A stretch of 64,000 nucleotides of DNA from Sphingomonadales bacterium (GCA_019455285.1 JACFMS010000011.1:57080-121079), one strand, 5' to 3'; shown: positions 25,695 to 34,894, numbered from the stretch's first letter. Translations and numbers: made by a program. Notes: generated from the sequence alone by a model not told the origin.

Positions 25695-26645
25695 ATGACG
25701 GTTAAGAAACTGAACTTGCCTTTCACCGGGATACGCTCCTTCGGCCGGACTCCGATTGTAACCAACTTGGATGAACTTGACGCCGATATCGCCGTCTATG
25801 GCATGCCGTTTGATCTTGGCACGCAGTATCGCGCAGGAGCGCGCTTTGGTCCCAACGGCATTCGGGAAGGTTCGTGCTTGTGCCAGTTCTCTCCCCATAC
25901 AAGTTACGATCATGATGACGATACAACGTACTTTGGTCCTCAATGGAAGGTCGTCGATTGCGGCGATGTGGACATGCTGCACGGCGATGTTGACGCTTGT
26001 TTCACCAACATTCGCCAGATGGTGCGCAAAATCGTCTCCCGGGGCGCAATCCCCTTTGGTCTGGGCGGCGACCATGCGGTAACCATTCCGGTTCTGCAAG
26101 CGTTAGATAACATCGGCCCCTTCGCCATTGTTCAACTTGACGCCCACCTCGATTTCGTCAATGACGTCGCCGGCCAAAAGAACGGTCAAGGCAGCCCGAT
26201 GCGGCGGGCATCCGAGATGGGCTATATTCAAGGCATGGCGCAACTTGGCATCCGCGGCACCGGCAGCAGCTCGGTCTCAGATTTTGCGGACGCCAAGGCA
26301 TACGGCAGCGTTATCTTAAGCGTCGAGCAGATCAGAAGCATTGGTATTGCAGAAACCCTGCGTCGGATACCCGCCAGCGCCAACTACTACATCACCATCG
26401 ATATCGATGGTATGGACGCATCAGTCGCCCCGGGCACCGGCACGCCCTCCCCCGGCGGCTTTTATTATCCGGAAGTGCGCAAGATTCTTAAAGGTATCGC
26501 CGAAAAGGGAAATATTATAGGATGCGACCTTGTTGAAGTGGCGCCTGCCTATGATCATTCGGAAATTACCACCCAGTTGGCGGCGATGATTCTGCGTGAT
26601 CTGATGGCCTTCATCCTGAAGCGAAAGGAAAGAACCGGAGCGTGA
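25695..26645 (+). CDS. ureohydrolase family protein (agmatinase-like)
   Basis: 316 aa binuclear-metal hydrolase of the arginase/agmatinase superfamily. The three metal motifs are present: GGDHAV, DAHLDFVND and DIDGMDASVAPGTG. The family hydrolyses guanidino compounds, releasing urea. The N-terminal TNLDELDADIAVYGMPFD and FGPNGIREGS are typical of agmatinase and guanidinobutyrase-like members. The next gene is a creatininase homologue and a TonB receptor precedes it, so the natural substrate is probably an imported guanidino or amidino compound (inference). Spacing to the receptor is 55 bp. Confidence 0.9.
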   Translation: MTVKKLNLPFTGIRSFGRTPIVTNLDELDADIAVYGMPFDLGTQYRAGARFGPNGIREGSCLCQFSPHTSYDHDDDTTYFGPQWKVVDCGDVDMLHGDVDACFTNIRQMVRKIVSRGAIPFGLGGDHAVTIPVLQALDNIGPFAIVQLDAHLDFVNDVAGQKNGQGSPMRRASEMGYIQGMAQLGIRGTGSSSVSDFADAKAYGSVILSVEQIRSIGIAETLRRIPASANYYITIDIDGMDASVAPGTGTPSPGGFYYPEVRKILKGIAEKGNIIGCDLVEVAPAYDHSEITTQLAAMILRDLMAFILKRKERTGA

Positions 26646-26704
26646 TGCTTTCTGTCCATGCCATGAGATAAAATCAACATCTCCCGCCTAAAAGGAAATT
26701 TCCC

Positions 26705-27481
26705 ATGGATAAACAGATTTTGATGGCCAACCTGAGTTGGGTCGATTACCAGAAAAGAGTGCAAAACGGCAAAGAAGCCGTACTGCTTCCCATCGGCGCC
26801 ATCGAACAGCATGGCCCGCACTTGCCGTTGGCGACCGATCTGTTGTTCGCCGAAGCCATCGCCAAGCGATGCGCTGACGCCATCGGCGCCATCGTCGCCC
26901 CAACCATAACCTACGGCTGCAAGTCGCAATGCCGTTCCGGCGGCGGCAATCATTTCTGTGGCACCACCAGTCTGGACGCCAAGACGATGATTGACCATTT
27001 GGTGGATGTCGTTCGCGAGTTCGCCCGCCATGGCGTGCGCAAACTGGGACTGATTGACATTCATTACGAAAACGACATGTATGTCCTCGAAGCCTGCGAT
27101 CTTGCCATTCGCGAATTGAAATATGCCGGCATCACGGACTTCAAAATCGTCAAGCCCAACGTCAACGTTATTCTGGATCTTGAACGTTTGCGTCCTTTTT
27201 ATCCTGAGGGCTTTTCCTCCATCGCGCTGGAGCATGCCGGAAAACTTGAAACATCGGTGATGCTCTACCTTCACCCCGAACTGGTGCAGCAGGATCGTTA
27301 TCCGCCGGATGTTTTTGCCCACTTCCCGCCTTATGACACATTCCCGCCCGAGACGCAGCATGTGCCGCCGTCAGGCGCGCTCTGCCCCACCTCCGGCGCC
27401 TCCCGTGAATTGGGGGAGACGGTTATCTTAAATCTCGCCGACGGCTGCGCCACTGCCTTTCGCCAAGGGTTCGCCGTGTAG
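26705..27481 (+). CDS. creatininase family protein (creatinine amidohydrolase-like)
   Basis: 258 aa metal-dependent amidohydrolase. Metal ligands seen by comparison with Pseudomonas creatininase are Glu and His of IEQHGPH, Asp of ATDLL, and His and Glu of DIHYEND. The stretch YGCKSQCRSGGGNHF, the following GTTSLD and the FPPYDTFP segment are close to true creatininase rather than to the riboflavin/F420-type ArfB or MftE members of the same family. Cyclic-amide ring opening (creatinine to creatine or an analogue) is the likely reaction. AAAGGAAA precedes the ATG. It is co-oriented with the ureohydrolase 59 bp upstream. Confidence 0.88.
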   Translation: MDKQILMANLSWVDYQKRVQNGKEAVLLPIGAIEQHGPHLPLATDLLFAEAIAKRCADAIGAIVAPTITYGCKSQCRSGGGNHFCGTTSLDAKTMIDHLVDVVREFARHGVRKLGLIDIHYENDMYVLEACDLAIRELKYAGITDFKIVKPNVNVILDLERLRPFYPEGFSSIALEHAGKLETSVMLYLHPELVQQDRYPPDVFAHFPPYDTFPPETQHVPPSGALCPTSGASRELGETVILNLADGCATAFRQGFAV

Positions 27482-27570
27482 GCAGCTCCCCTGGCCTTCG
27501 GAAAGTTGGGTAATTTAGTCAAATAATATAAGGCGTTAGAAGCATGCCAACAGGAAGGTTGAGCAGCTCT

Positions 27571-27593
27571 GGCGACAATAATACAATGTCGCC
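27571..27593. promoter_or_regulatory. inverted repeat upstream of the tetR gene
   Basis: GGCGACA (27571-27577) and TGTCGCC (27587-27593) form perfect 7-bp arms around a 9-base AT-rich spacer, 69 bp before the TetR start. No T-run follows, so an operator is more likely than a terminator. The sequence is unrelated to the two operators at 23239 and 28385. Confidence 0.35.
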
Positions 27594-27661
27594 CAATTCC
27601 AGGGGGCGGACGGTTTTAAATAATTGAGTATTTGTTATTTCTACCAAACAGAGAATGCGGG

Positions 27662-28321
27662 ATGAGAGCCAGGAGAAAATTGAAGCGCGACATCGACGTG
27701 GGCACCGCCGAGCTTATCGTAGATGTTGCCGAACAGATCATCGAAGAAAAAGGCATTGAGGGATTTCGTCTGCAAGACATTGCCGACGCCATCGGCATAC
27801 AGTTCCCGTCCCTTTACACGCATTTTAAAGGGAAAAAGGAAATCCTGTCGTCGATCATCGACCGCGCCATCAAAACCCTGGCCCAGGATTTTATCGACAC
27901 GGCCGGCGACAGCCCGGATGTTTTACTGAGAAAGGGCGTCAATCGGCAGGTGATCTACTTTGCCTCCAATATCGCACAGGTTCGGTTGTTGTTGTTGGAT
28001 TTTACCACCGTGGCGGGGCTTCCGGAGTTCAATCGCGTGGCCGGCAAGCCAGGCACGCTGGAACAAGAGGGCGGCGCCTTACGCCCCATGCTGCTCCGCC
28101 TGGATAAAATTCTGCGCGACGGCGATCGTCAGGGGCTTTTCAAGGCTACCGATGCGACGGTTTTCTTTCACACCATGCTGGGTACGATATTGGTGCGCCT
28201 AGCGCTGACCCGCCCCTTTCCGAGCGCAAAGTCAGCCCCCAAGTCATTCAATAAGCTGGTGACCTCCATGCAAAGTCAGATCGAGGAACTGGCGATCGAT
28301 TCCGTCAAGCGCAGCGCCTGA
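27662..28321 (+). CDS. TetR family transcriptional regulator
   Basis: 219 aa regulator with an N-terminal helix-turn-helix (residues about 12-58: ELIVDVAEQIIEEKGIEGF, DIADAIGIQFPSLYTHFKGK, with the typical Y-T-H-F end) and an all-helical C-terminal ligand-binding domain. The ATG at 27662 is preferred to a TTG at 27632. It lies between the receptor/ureohydrolase/creatininase operon and the MFS/racemase operon, both of which carry matching palindromes in their promoters, so it probably represses both until a pathway ligand binds. Confidence 0.88.
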   Translation: MRARRKLKRDIDVGTAELIVDVAEQIIEEKGIEGFRLQDIADAIGIQFPSLYTHFKGKKEILSSIIDRAIKTLAQDFIDTAGDSPDVLLRKGVNRQVIYFASNIAQVRLLLLDFTTVAGLPEFNRVAGKPGTLEQEGGALRPMLLRLDKILRDGDRQGLFKATDATVFFHTMLGTILVRLALTRPFPSAKSAPKSFNKLVTSMQSQIEELAIDSVKRSA

Positions 28322-28384
28322 CCTCCTTATATACCCAGGTGGCAATCCTTCGGCGCGCGCGGGACATATGATTAATTAATTTTA

Positions 28385-28407
28385 CTAAACTAACTAGTAT
28401 AGTATAA
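28385..28407. promoter_or_regulatory. palindromic operator, copy 2 (probable TetR site) overlapping the MFS promoter
   Basis: ACTAAACTA (28384-28392), AC, TAGTATAGT (28395-28403): 9-bp arms with one mismatch. The 23-bp segment 28385-28407 matches the receptor-promoter site in 18 positions. It overlaps TATAAT at 28403-28408, a probable -10 element of the MFS gene, so occupancy would block RNA polymerase. Confidence 0.66.
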
Positions 28408-28433
28408 TGTCCCATGACGGGGGTAGAAACAAC

Positions 28434-29654
28434 ATGAGTGACGCGGCCCAAGACAGTGTTGCCATAACCGCCAGCGAGGAGGCAGGCCAGCGACGCCTTA
28501 ACAGCATGCCCTGTCTGATGGCCTCCATTGTCGCCGGCGCGGTGGGCTCGCTGATGTTTCTGGTCACGCCGCTCTTTCTGGGCGCCCTGACAGATGGTGG
28601 CGTTTATTCGCCGCGCCAAGCGGGCATCATCGGATCGGCAGACCTTACAGGCATGTTTGCGGGCTCCGTGCTGCTTTCCTTATGGATGAGAAAACTGAAC
28701 TGGCGGCGGCTGGCGACGCTGGCGCTCTGGGTGTTTATGGCAGCGCAAATCGTCTCCATCATCGCCAAGGAATTATTTCCCGCCCTGTTGCTCGTTCGCT
28801 TTCTTTCTGGAGCCGCCGGCATTGGCTTGATGTCGGTGGCCTTCTCGCACATTGCCGATACCCGCCATCACGACCGAAACTTCGCCATTTTCATCGTCGC
28901 GCAGATGCTAAGCGGCGCCATTGCCACCTTGGCCATCCCATATTTCACTGCTTGGTGGAACCTGAATGGCCTTTTTTATTTCCTGCTGCTGGCGGGAGGA
29001 CCCATTTTATTCATCACCCGCTTCATCCCGGAGCATGGCAACCGTCGCGCCGGCGACCTCACTCCCAATGGTTCGCAGGGAGCACTGGGTTGGTTTCATT
29101 ACGCCATGCTGGCGGGGCTTCTACTTTTCGGCCTCGGCGTCATGCTGGTGTGGGCCTATGTGGAGCGCATCGGGGCAGCCAACGGCTATGCGGCCATCAT
29201 CATCGGTCAAATCATCAGTTGGTCCTTGCTTGCCAGCATTTGCGGCGCGCTCCTCGTCACCTTTCTGCAGGATAAATTCGGCAGGCTGCCGCTGATTTTA
29301 ACGGCTAGCCTGTGCATCATCACCAGCATGTATGCATTGGCCAACTTTCCGCAGATTGCCGTATTCACGGCTGGGGTCAGCATCTTTGCCTTTTGTTGGA
29401 CTTTTACCGCTCCCTATCAGTTGGCGATTCTGGCGCAGTCGGATGCTTCAGGCAGAACCATCGTGCTGGCGCTTGCCATGATGAAGGTCGGCTATGCCTT
29501 GGCTCCGGCAACCGGCGGCTTCATATCCACACCCGGCCACTACGATAATAACGTGGCGCTAGGCGCCGCCTGCGTTGTTGGCTCGTTTTTGCTTCTCCTG
29601 ATCGGATCATGGGCGCAAAAATATGCCGTAACATTGAGGAGCGCCAGCTTATGA
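28434..29654 (+). CDS. MFS transporter
   Basis: 406 aa major-facilitator protein with about 12 hydrophobic segments and a central hydrophilic loop (EHGNRRAGDLTPNGSQG). The signature loops are poorly conserved, as in several uptake carriers of small organic acids; substrate unknown. The ATG at 28434 is preferred to the one at 28407, since the latter lies inside the promoter/operator and has no ribosome binding site. Its stop overlaps the next gene by 4 bp (ATGA). Together with the TetR operator upstream, it probably exports or imports an intermediate of the same pathway as the creatininase operon. Confidence 0.87.
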   Translation: MSDAAQDSVAITASEEAGQRRLNSMPCLMASIVAGAVGSLMFLVTPLFLGALTDGGVYSPRQAGIIGSADLTGMFAGSVLLSLWMRKLNWRRLATLALWVFMAAQIVSIIAKELFPALLLVRFLSGAAGIGLMSVAFSHIADTRHHDRNFAIFIVAQMLSGAIATLAIPYFTAWWNLNGLFYFLLLAGGPILFITRFIPEHGNRRAGDLTPNGSQGALGWFHYAMLAGLLLFGLGVMLVWAYVERIGAANGYAAIIIGQIISWSLLASICGALLVTFLQDKFGRLPLILTASLCIITSMYALANFPQIAVFTAGVSIFAFCWTFTAPYQLAILAQSDASGRTIVLALAMMKVGYALAPATGGFISTPGHYDNNVALGAACVVGSFLLLLIGSWAQKYAVTLRSASL

Positions 29655-30388
29655 CCGTGCAGCAGTTCGATCGGGGCCGCCATTGGCGGGCTAAGCTTGG
29701 ATTCATTGTCTTGTCCAACGAGGAAACGGTGGAAGACGATGTATTCCGTCTTGCGCCGGAAGGTGTGGGGGTGCACATCAGCCGTGTGCAATCCGCCGAC
29801 GAGATGTCCGCTGACACTATAACTCTGATGAAGAATAATTTGCGCCATAGCGCGTCCTTGCTGCTGCCCGGCATACCACTTGATGTCATCTGCTTTACCT
29901 GCAGCGGCGGCACCATGGCGATGGGAGAGGACGTCGCCTGCGCGGCCATGAAGGAGGCGCGCCCAGACGCCAAGGCAACGACGGTGATCAGCGCTTCCCT
30001 TCGCGCCTTAAAACACATTGGCGCCGCCAAAATTTCCGTTCTGGCGCCCTATCCGCCATTTCTCAACGAGGCGACCAAGGCGCATTTGCAGGCGAGCGGC
30101 TTTGAACTGATGGCCTATCACAGCTTATGTTATGAAACCAACGCGCAGATCACCAATACGTCCCCAGAATTCATCTTCGAGCGCGCCCTGGAAATTTTCC
30201 GCCCCGGTTCGGATGCGCTTTTCATCTGCTGCGGCGCGTTGCGCAGCCTGGAAATAATCGATCGGCTGGAGCGACAGTTGAACGTTCCCGTCATCGCCAG
30301 CAATCAGGCGATGATGTGGGACTGCCTGACGATCTGCAGCATTACGGACAGCATCCCTGGCTACGGACGGTTGTTGAATAATAAATAA
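29651..30388 (+). CDS. Asp/Glu racemase superfamily protein (maleate isomerase/arylmalonate decarboxylase-like)
   Basis: 245 aa enzyme of the aspartate/glutamate racemase fold. Two active-site Cys positions are visible, in CFTCSGGT and in FICCGALRS; the second is followed by VPVIASNQAMMWD, the motif of maleate cis-trans isomerases and arylmalonate decarboxylases. Having both cysteines favours a racemase or isomerase over a decarboxylase (family knowledge). ATG at 29651 overlaps the MFS stop and follows GAGGAG; a frame from 29609 only adds antisense-like residues. Substrate unknown, probably a dicarboxylic acid or amino acid from the TetR-controlled pathway. Confidence 0.82.
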   Translation: MTVQQFDRGRHWRAKLGFIVLSNEETVEDDVFRLAPEGVGVHISRVQSADEMSADTITLMKNNLRHSASLLLPGIPLDVICFTCSGGTMAMGEDVACAAMKEARPDAKATTVISASLRALKHIGAAKISVLAPYPPFLNEATKAHLQASGFELMAYHSLCYETNAQITNTSPEFIFERALEIFRPGSDALFICCGALRSLEIIDRLERQLNVPVIASNQAMMWDCLTICSITDSIPGYGRLLNNK

Positions 30389-30467
30389 TCGGGCACCGGA
30401 GTGTGTAAGGTGGGCACTTGCTCACTCGTTGATCGTCTGAACATAAATCGGCTTATCCGACGTCCCA

Positions 30468-31001
30468 TCAGCCAAGAATACGAATGGGGTCTCTTCCATC
30501 CCAATCGATTGAAGCTGATTGTATGAGACCAAAAAATTCTTCTATTTTTGGCCCGATCTCTATCACTTCCAGCATTCCCGGCAGCGTGGCGGTGGTATCC
30601 ATATATGCTACCCGGGTTCCAAAATCGGTAACGCCGTAAAGCGCCATAGGCGCGCCCTTCTCCTGATAGTTTTTTACATGGGCATCAAAGTCGTCCGACG
30701 CCACGGCCCAGTGATGAAAACCCCAACCCCGTTTATGATAAGTTTCCATATAAACCGATGGCGCGTCATTATTTTGCTGAACCAGCTCATAATAGGTACC
30801 ACCAGAGAACGCCAACGCCGCCGTTACGTCAAGATGATCAGGATTGCCGCGATAACGATACTCATGCAGAGGAAAGTGCTCCACCACGAAAAAAGGGCCG
30901 ATTTTCATATAACGTTGAAGGTTTTCAATCCCTGACTTAATATCTGGAACAATGAATGATTGCTGCGCAATAGAACCGATGGGGCGACCGAATTTCAACA
31001 T
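30468..31001 (-). CDS. VOC (glyoxalase/dioxygenase fold) family protein
   Basis: 177 aa metal-binding beta-alpha-beta-beta-beta fold protein. Conserved features are QQSFIVPDIKSGIENLQRY at the start, a YELVQQ strand with the Glu ligand, GWGFHHWAVASDDFDA with the second-module His, and a final LEVIEIG with Glu. This H/E/H/E pattern suits a lyase, isomerase or ring-cleaving function on a small substrate, and the family does not permit a closer call. It is the last gene of the minus-strand run led by a Rieske oxygenase at 36050, so it may process that enzyme's product. Confidence 0.82.
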   Translation of the reverse strand: MLKFGRPIGSIAQQSFIVPDIKSGIENLQRYMKIGPFFVVEHFPLHEYRYRGNPDHLDVTAALAFSGGTYYELVQQNNDAPSVYMETYHKRGWGFHHWAVASDDFDAHVKNYQEKGAPMALYGVTDFGTRVAYMDTTATLPGMLEVIEIGPKIEEFFGLIQSASIDWDGRDPIRILG

Positions 31002-31044
31002 TTCCAGCTTCTAACCTACTTTCCAAGGGCAAGACTGCTATGCC

Positions 31045-31569
31045 CTATTTCATACTATAAAAAGGGTCTTTTTTATCGCGCCGCCCGAGGGGGCGGAAAT
31101 TGGCGCACCAGTCCATGCCCCAGCCGGCGCTCGCCTTGTCATGGCGGATGCCGTCAAACACACACAGCCGCCGCGCGATTTTCCATTCGCCATTGCGCCG
31201 CTCGAAACGGTCGAGATAGCGCCCCCACATCAAGAGGTCGTATTCGCCATCGTCCTGTCTTACTCGATGATAGGCGGTGCAATAAGATTCAACATTTGCG
31301 ACATCGCCCGCAAGCTCGATCAGCATGTTGCTGATGGAGTGTTGGGTGAGGAGCAGGCCCGGCATGATCTTATCCACATCGAGATCGACAAAATCCGAAG
31401 CCAGACCTTCAAAAACCCCGTGGTTGTCGGTGGCGTCCGGGTGATAGACGCTGCGCATCAGCGCCTTATCGCCCCGGTCCACCGCCCGGCAGTAGGTGTA
31501 AATCTGCTCTCTGATAGCTTCCTTGTGAACAAGTTCTTCCAGAGATGAAAGATCTTTCTCCTCAATCAT
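31045..31569 (-). CDS. NTF2-like (SnoaL_4) family protein
   Basis: 174 aa alpha+beta cone-fold protein. HKEAIREQIYTYCRAVDRGD at residues 15-34, YHPDATDNHG and DRFERRNGEWKIARR are typical of SnoaL_4/ring-hydroxylating dioxygenase beta-like proteins. Members act as dehydratases, isomerases or non-catalytic oxygenase subunits. The Tyr and His-Asp positions of steroid-isomerase-type and scytalone-dehydratase-type members are present. It starts 3 bp after the TonB receptor stop and therefore belongs to the same operon. Confidence 0.82.
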   Translation of the reverse strand: MIEEKDLSSLEELVHKEAIREQIYTYCRAVDRGDKALMRSVYHPDATDNHGVFEGLASDFVDLDVDKIMPGLLLTQHSISNMLIELAGDVANVESYCTAYHRVRQDDGEYDLLMWGRYLDRFERRNGEWKIARRLCVFDGIRHDKASAGWGMDWCANFRPLGRRDKKDPFYSMK

Positions 31570-31572
31570 GAT

Positions 31573-33813
31573 CTAGAACTCTGCCCTGACGGATATGCCG
31601 TATTCGCGTGGCCGCCCCCATTGTTGAATGCCGAAACCAAAAGCCGGCGCATCAAAGCCGCCCACGGCATTATGGGCATTGGTCAGGTTGGTAACGAAAC
31701 CAGCGAGTTCCCACCCTTTCTTGGACAGGAAAGAAATCCTGGCATTAAGAGAAGAAAAATCATCGGCTATAGCGTCGCTGTTTTCCGCATTATAGTAAAT
31801 CTTGCTTTTGTGCGCCCAATCGATGCGGAAACTCGCGTTGCCGAAAGATTCGATGGGAACTGTATATTGCGCGCCCAGATTAAACGACCATTTAGGCGAC
31901 ATTTGCAAGCGATTGCCTGCCGGAATGGCCGGGGATTCGGATTTCTTAATCTTGGCGTCCAAGTATCCCACCGAACCGGAAAGCTCCAGGCCCTCCACCG
32001 GGGCCGCCAGCATTTCCAGCTCGAATCCTTGGGTTTTGGCCTTAGCGGCATTGCGGGTGAAAATCTCGAACCCCCCCTCTGGCGTCGCCGTGACCACGAG
32101 AATTTGCAGGTCGCGATAATCATTATAGAAAGCCGCTCCATTCAAGCGCAGCGTGTTGTCGAACCACTGCGATTTAAAACCCGCCTCATAGGTCCAGACA
32201 AACTCGGGATCAAAGCTTTGCACCCCGGCTGTGTTCGCTCGGCCATTAAAGCCGCCGCTACGAAAACCTCTGGACAAGGAGACGTAAGTCATCACGTCTT
32301 CTGTTGGCCGATACTGTAATCCTACTTTGGGCGTGACGGGATTCCAGCTCTCGGTTTCTGTGCCCGGGGGGATCAGAGATGCGCCAAAATACTGCTGACG
32401 CAGGTCGTGCGTCCACTTCTTCTTCTCATAGGTATACCGAAGACCAAGAGTGGCGCTGAATTGGTCCGTCACATGATAGGTGCCTTCAGCAAATACTCCG
32501 ATACTGTTATTCTTGATGCCCTGGATATCGTGCCGCGACGTATCGCCGATGAAGAACCGCAAATCCGGCACCTGGAACGAATCCGTCACCATATCCGCAT
32601 CTTCATAGAAATAAATGACGCCGGTAACCCAGTCCAGCTTGCCATCGAAGGAGACGCCTTTTACTTGCGCCTCGTGACTGAATTGATTTTGGTCGATTTC
32701 CTCATTGAACTGAATGAAGATGGCGGGCGTTGCATCGCCATCCAACGCGGAACGGCTTTCCTGGCTGCGATAAGAAGTGATGGATGTCAGGGTAATATCT
32801 TCATTTAGCTGCCAGCTAACATGCAGGGATGTTCCCCAGGCATCCAATTTGTTGGTATTCTCCCCCGTGGCATAGTTCAGGTAAGGACTGGGAGAGAGAT
32901 ATTGCGGACCAAAATCCGGCGCGCCTTCAAATAATTCGGGGAACATGCTGCCCAGTAAATTAAATCCTGCGGCGATGGGAGCCGTCGGATCGATATAGGA
33001 GGTCGAACGCGGCTCCAAGCGTTCATCGATACGGCTCTTGTCCGCCGACAATACAACATCCACAGTTGTCGAGGGTGTCCACCGTAACTGACCGCGAATG
33101 CCCTGAGTATCCTTGTCGCCCGTATCAACGCCATTTGCCTGATGCGCAAAGCCATCGGCATTGACCGAGGACGCGGACACGCGGGCCGATAAGGTATCGG
33201 CGATGATGGGCATATTGAACGCCCCCTTCACATCAATGCGATCAAACCGGCCGTAGCTGGCATCAATATAGCCGCCAAGCTCATGTTCGGGTTTTTTGGT
33301 AGTGATGTTGACGGCGCCGCCGATGGTATTTTTGCCGAACAACGTCCCTTGCGGCCCGCGCAGCACCTCAACACGTTGAAAATCACCGATGTTGAGAAGC
33401 GCGCCGGTGGTGCGGGCAAAATATACGCCATCGATGTAAACGCCGACGCCAGGATCAGTGGTGACGATTTCATCGAACTGACCGATGCCGCGAATATAGA
33501 TCGAGGCGGCGGAGGCGCCGGCATTGCTCGATGGCATGATCATGACGTTGGCTGATTGCGCGCCGACGTCTTGCAGATTGCTGATCGAGTTCTTACGCAA
33601 ATCCTTTTCGGTGAAGGCGATGACGGAAACCGGAACTTTTTGCAGGTTCTCTTCCTTTCTCCGCGCCGATACCACCACCTCTTCAAGGGCGACCGATGCC
33701 GCCGCTGCGGGTTCGGCAAATGCTGAATTTATGTCGCCAACCACAATACCCGTCAGCGTCAGTACCGTCGCCAATGCCGTATAGCTATGCTTATTCATCT
33801 GCTTGCTTCCCAT
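31573..33813 (-). CDS. TonB-dependent receptor
   Basis: 746 aa outer-membrane receptor. A leader runs to about INSAFA, followed by LEEVVVSARRKEENLQ (TonB-box region), a plug with IYIRGIGQFDE and VEVLRGPQGTLFGKNTIGG, and a barrel ending in SVRAEF. The ATG at 33813 is chosen because GGGAGG lies seven bases upstream; the frame is open to 33834. It sits downstream of the first KAS-III/Rieske pair and upstream of the NTF2-like and VOC genes on the same strand, and probably brings in the substrate of that pathway. Confidence 0.93.
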   Translation of the reverse strand: MGSKQMNKHSYTALATVLTLTGIVVGDINSAFAEPAAAASVALEEVVVSARRKEENLQKVPVSVIAFTEKDLRKNSISNLQDVGAQSANVMIMPSSNAGASAASIYIRGIGQFDEIVTTDPGVGVYIDGVYFARTTGALLNIGDFQRVEVLRGPQGTLFGKNTIGGAVNITTKKPEHELGGYIDASYGRFDRIDVKGAFNMPIIADTLSARVSASSVNADGFAHQANGVDTGDKDTQGIRGQLRWTPSTTVDVVLSADKSRIDERLEPRSTSYIDPTAPIAAGFNLLGSMFPELFEGAPDFGPQYLSPSPYLNYATGENTNKLDAWGTSLHVSWQLNEDITLTSITSYRSQESRSALDGDATPAIFIQFNEEIDQNQFSHEAQVKGVSFDGKLDWVTGVIYFYEDADMVTDSFQVPDLRFFIGDTSRHDIQGIKNNSIGVFAEGTYHVTDQFSATLGLRYTYEKKKWTHDLRQQYFGASLIPPGTETESWNPVTPKVGLQYRPTEDVMTYVSLSRGFRSGGFNGRANTAGVQSFDPEFVWTYEAGFKSQWFDNTLRLNGAAFYNDYRDLQILVVTATPEGGFEIFTRNAAKAKTQGFELEMLAAPVEGLELSGSVGYLDAKIKKSESPAIPAGNRLQMSPKWSFNLGAQYTVPIESFGNASFRIDWAHKSKIYYNAENSDAIADDFSSLNARISFLSKKGWELAGFVTNLTNAHNAVGGFDAPAFGFGIQQWGRPREYGISVRAEF

Positions 33814-33874
33814 GTTATATCCTCCCAAGAACACCCTCTCCCAAGTTACTCACAGGTGACGGGCTTTATTCATG

Positions 33875-34894
33875 TTATCCATTCCAGCGCATGATGATGG
33901 TTGGGGTATGGCCGCCGCCGCCGGGCGAGAACAGCGCGAGGACGGCGCCTTTTGGAATGGCGTTCTCCGCCAACAGATCGGCCATGGTCACCGGTATATC
34001 GCATGCACCGACGTTGCCGTATCGATCCCACGTCGACCGCCAGTGATCACGCGACAGGCCGATCGGCTCCGTCGCCTTCTGCCAAATGTTCAAGAGTCCC
34101 GTGAACGCCTGATGGGCGACGACAATATCAATATCCGACACCTTGATGCCGGCCTTGCGGCTGGCACTCGATAGCGCCTCAACCACCATGTCCGAGAGGA
34201 TGGTATCGTACATATCCTCGAATTCCGGCGTCAGGTGCGGGCCACATCCCCCCTTGTTGATCACCCACTTGGTGCCTTTCAGTAATTCGGGATGTTCAGG
34301 AGGATCAAAGGCCATCACCGCGGGTTCGTAAATTTCGCCGTAAGTTTCACTGTTGTAGGCCAGGAACTCGCCACGCAGATTTTGCGCGGAAATAATGGCC
34401 GCGCCGGCGCCGTCGCCCATCACCGCCGCCACCGGATGGGAAGGATCGGTGCCCCAACCGCCGGTTTCCAAGGCGGAGACCGCCATCACCAATACTCGCT
34501 TATACTCGCCGCCGGCCTTGATCATGGTGGAGGCGAGTTCGCACCCGTCAAGAAAACTCGCGCAAATGTCCTGAATGTTCCAGGCCGGCGTTTTTAAGCG
34601 AAACCCCAGCTTCTTGTGTACGAAGGCCGCCAGCCCCGGCACGATGAAGCGGCCGCCGAAGCTTTGACAGATGATGAGATCGATATCTTCCGGCTGCAGA
34701 TTGGCGGACTTCAATGCTTTTTCCGCCACTTTCACCGCCATGATCTCATTGGCGTGCGGATCGGGAAATCGCCGCTTCTCCTTGGGCATGGACATCCATT
34801 CCGGCATCAGCGGTTTTAGATGGGCGTAATCCTTGTCCGTCACCTTGGTGTCGGGAAAATACGAGACGATGGTTTCAATGCCGGTTTTCATCAT
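33875..34894 (-). CDS. KAS III-like thiolase-fold enzyme, copy A
   Basis: 339 aa condensing-enzyme-fold protein similar to 3-oxoacyl-ACP synthase III. The catalytic triad is intact: Cys111 in NIQDICASF, His261 in VVAHQAF and Asn294 in YGNVGACD. The terminal GGGGHTPT replaces the usual GGGLTWG loop. It would catalyse an acyl transfer, Claisen or retro-Claisen step. Genomic context is catabolic rather than fatty-acid synthesis: it follows a Rieske oxygenase and precedes a TonB receptor. Residues 41-150 are nearly identical to copy B at 37254-38267, while the C-terminal half differs much more. Confidence 0.85.
   Translation of the reverse strand: MMKTGIETIVSYFPDTKVTDKDYAHLKPLMPEWMSMPKEKRRFPDPHANEIMAVKVAEKALKSANLQPEDIDLIICQSFGGRFIVPGLAAFVHKKLGFRLKTPAWNIQDICASFLDGCELASTMIKAGGEYKRVLVMAVSALETGGWGTDPSHPVAAVMGDGAGAAIISAQNLRGEFLAYNSETYGEIYEPAVMAFDPPEHPELLKGTKWVINKGGCGPHLTPEFEDMYDTILSDMVVEALSSASRKAGIKVSDIDIVVAHQAFTGLLNIWQKATEPIGLSRDHWRSTWDRYGNVGACDIPVTMADLLAENAIPKGAVLALFSPGGGGHTPTIIMRWNG

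Noticed and set aside
26705..27481. Creatininase-family protein as an F420- or mycofactocin-related amidohydrolase (ArfB/MftE type)
   Set aside because: The sequence is much closer to true creatininase around the metal site and GGGNHF segment, and it lies 26 kb from the F420 genes in a different regulon.
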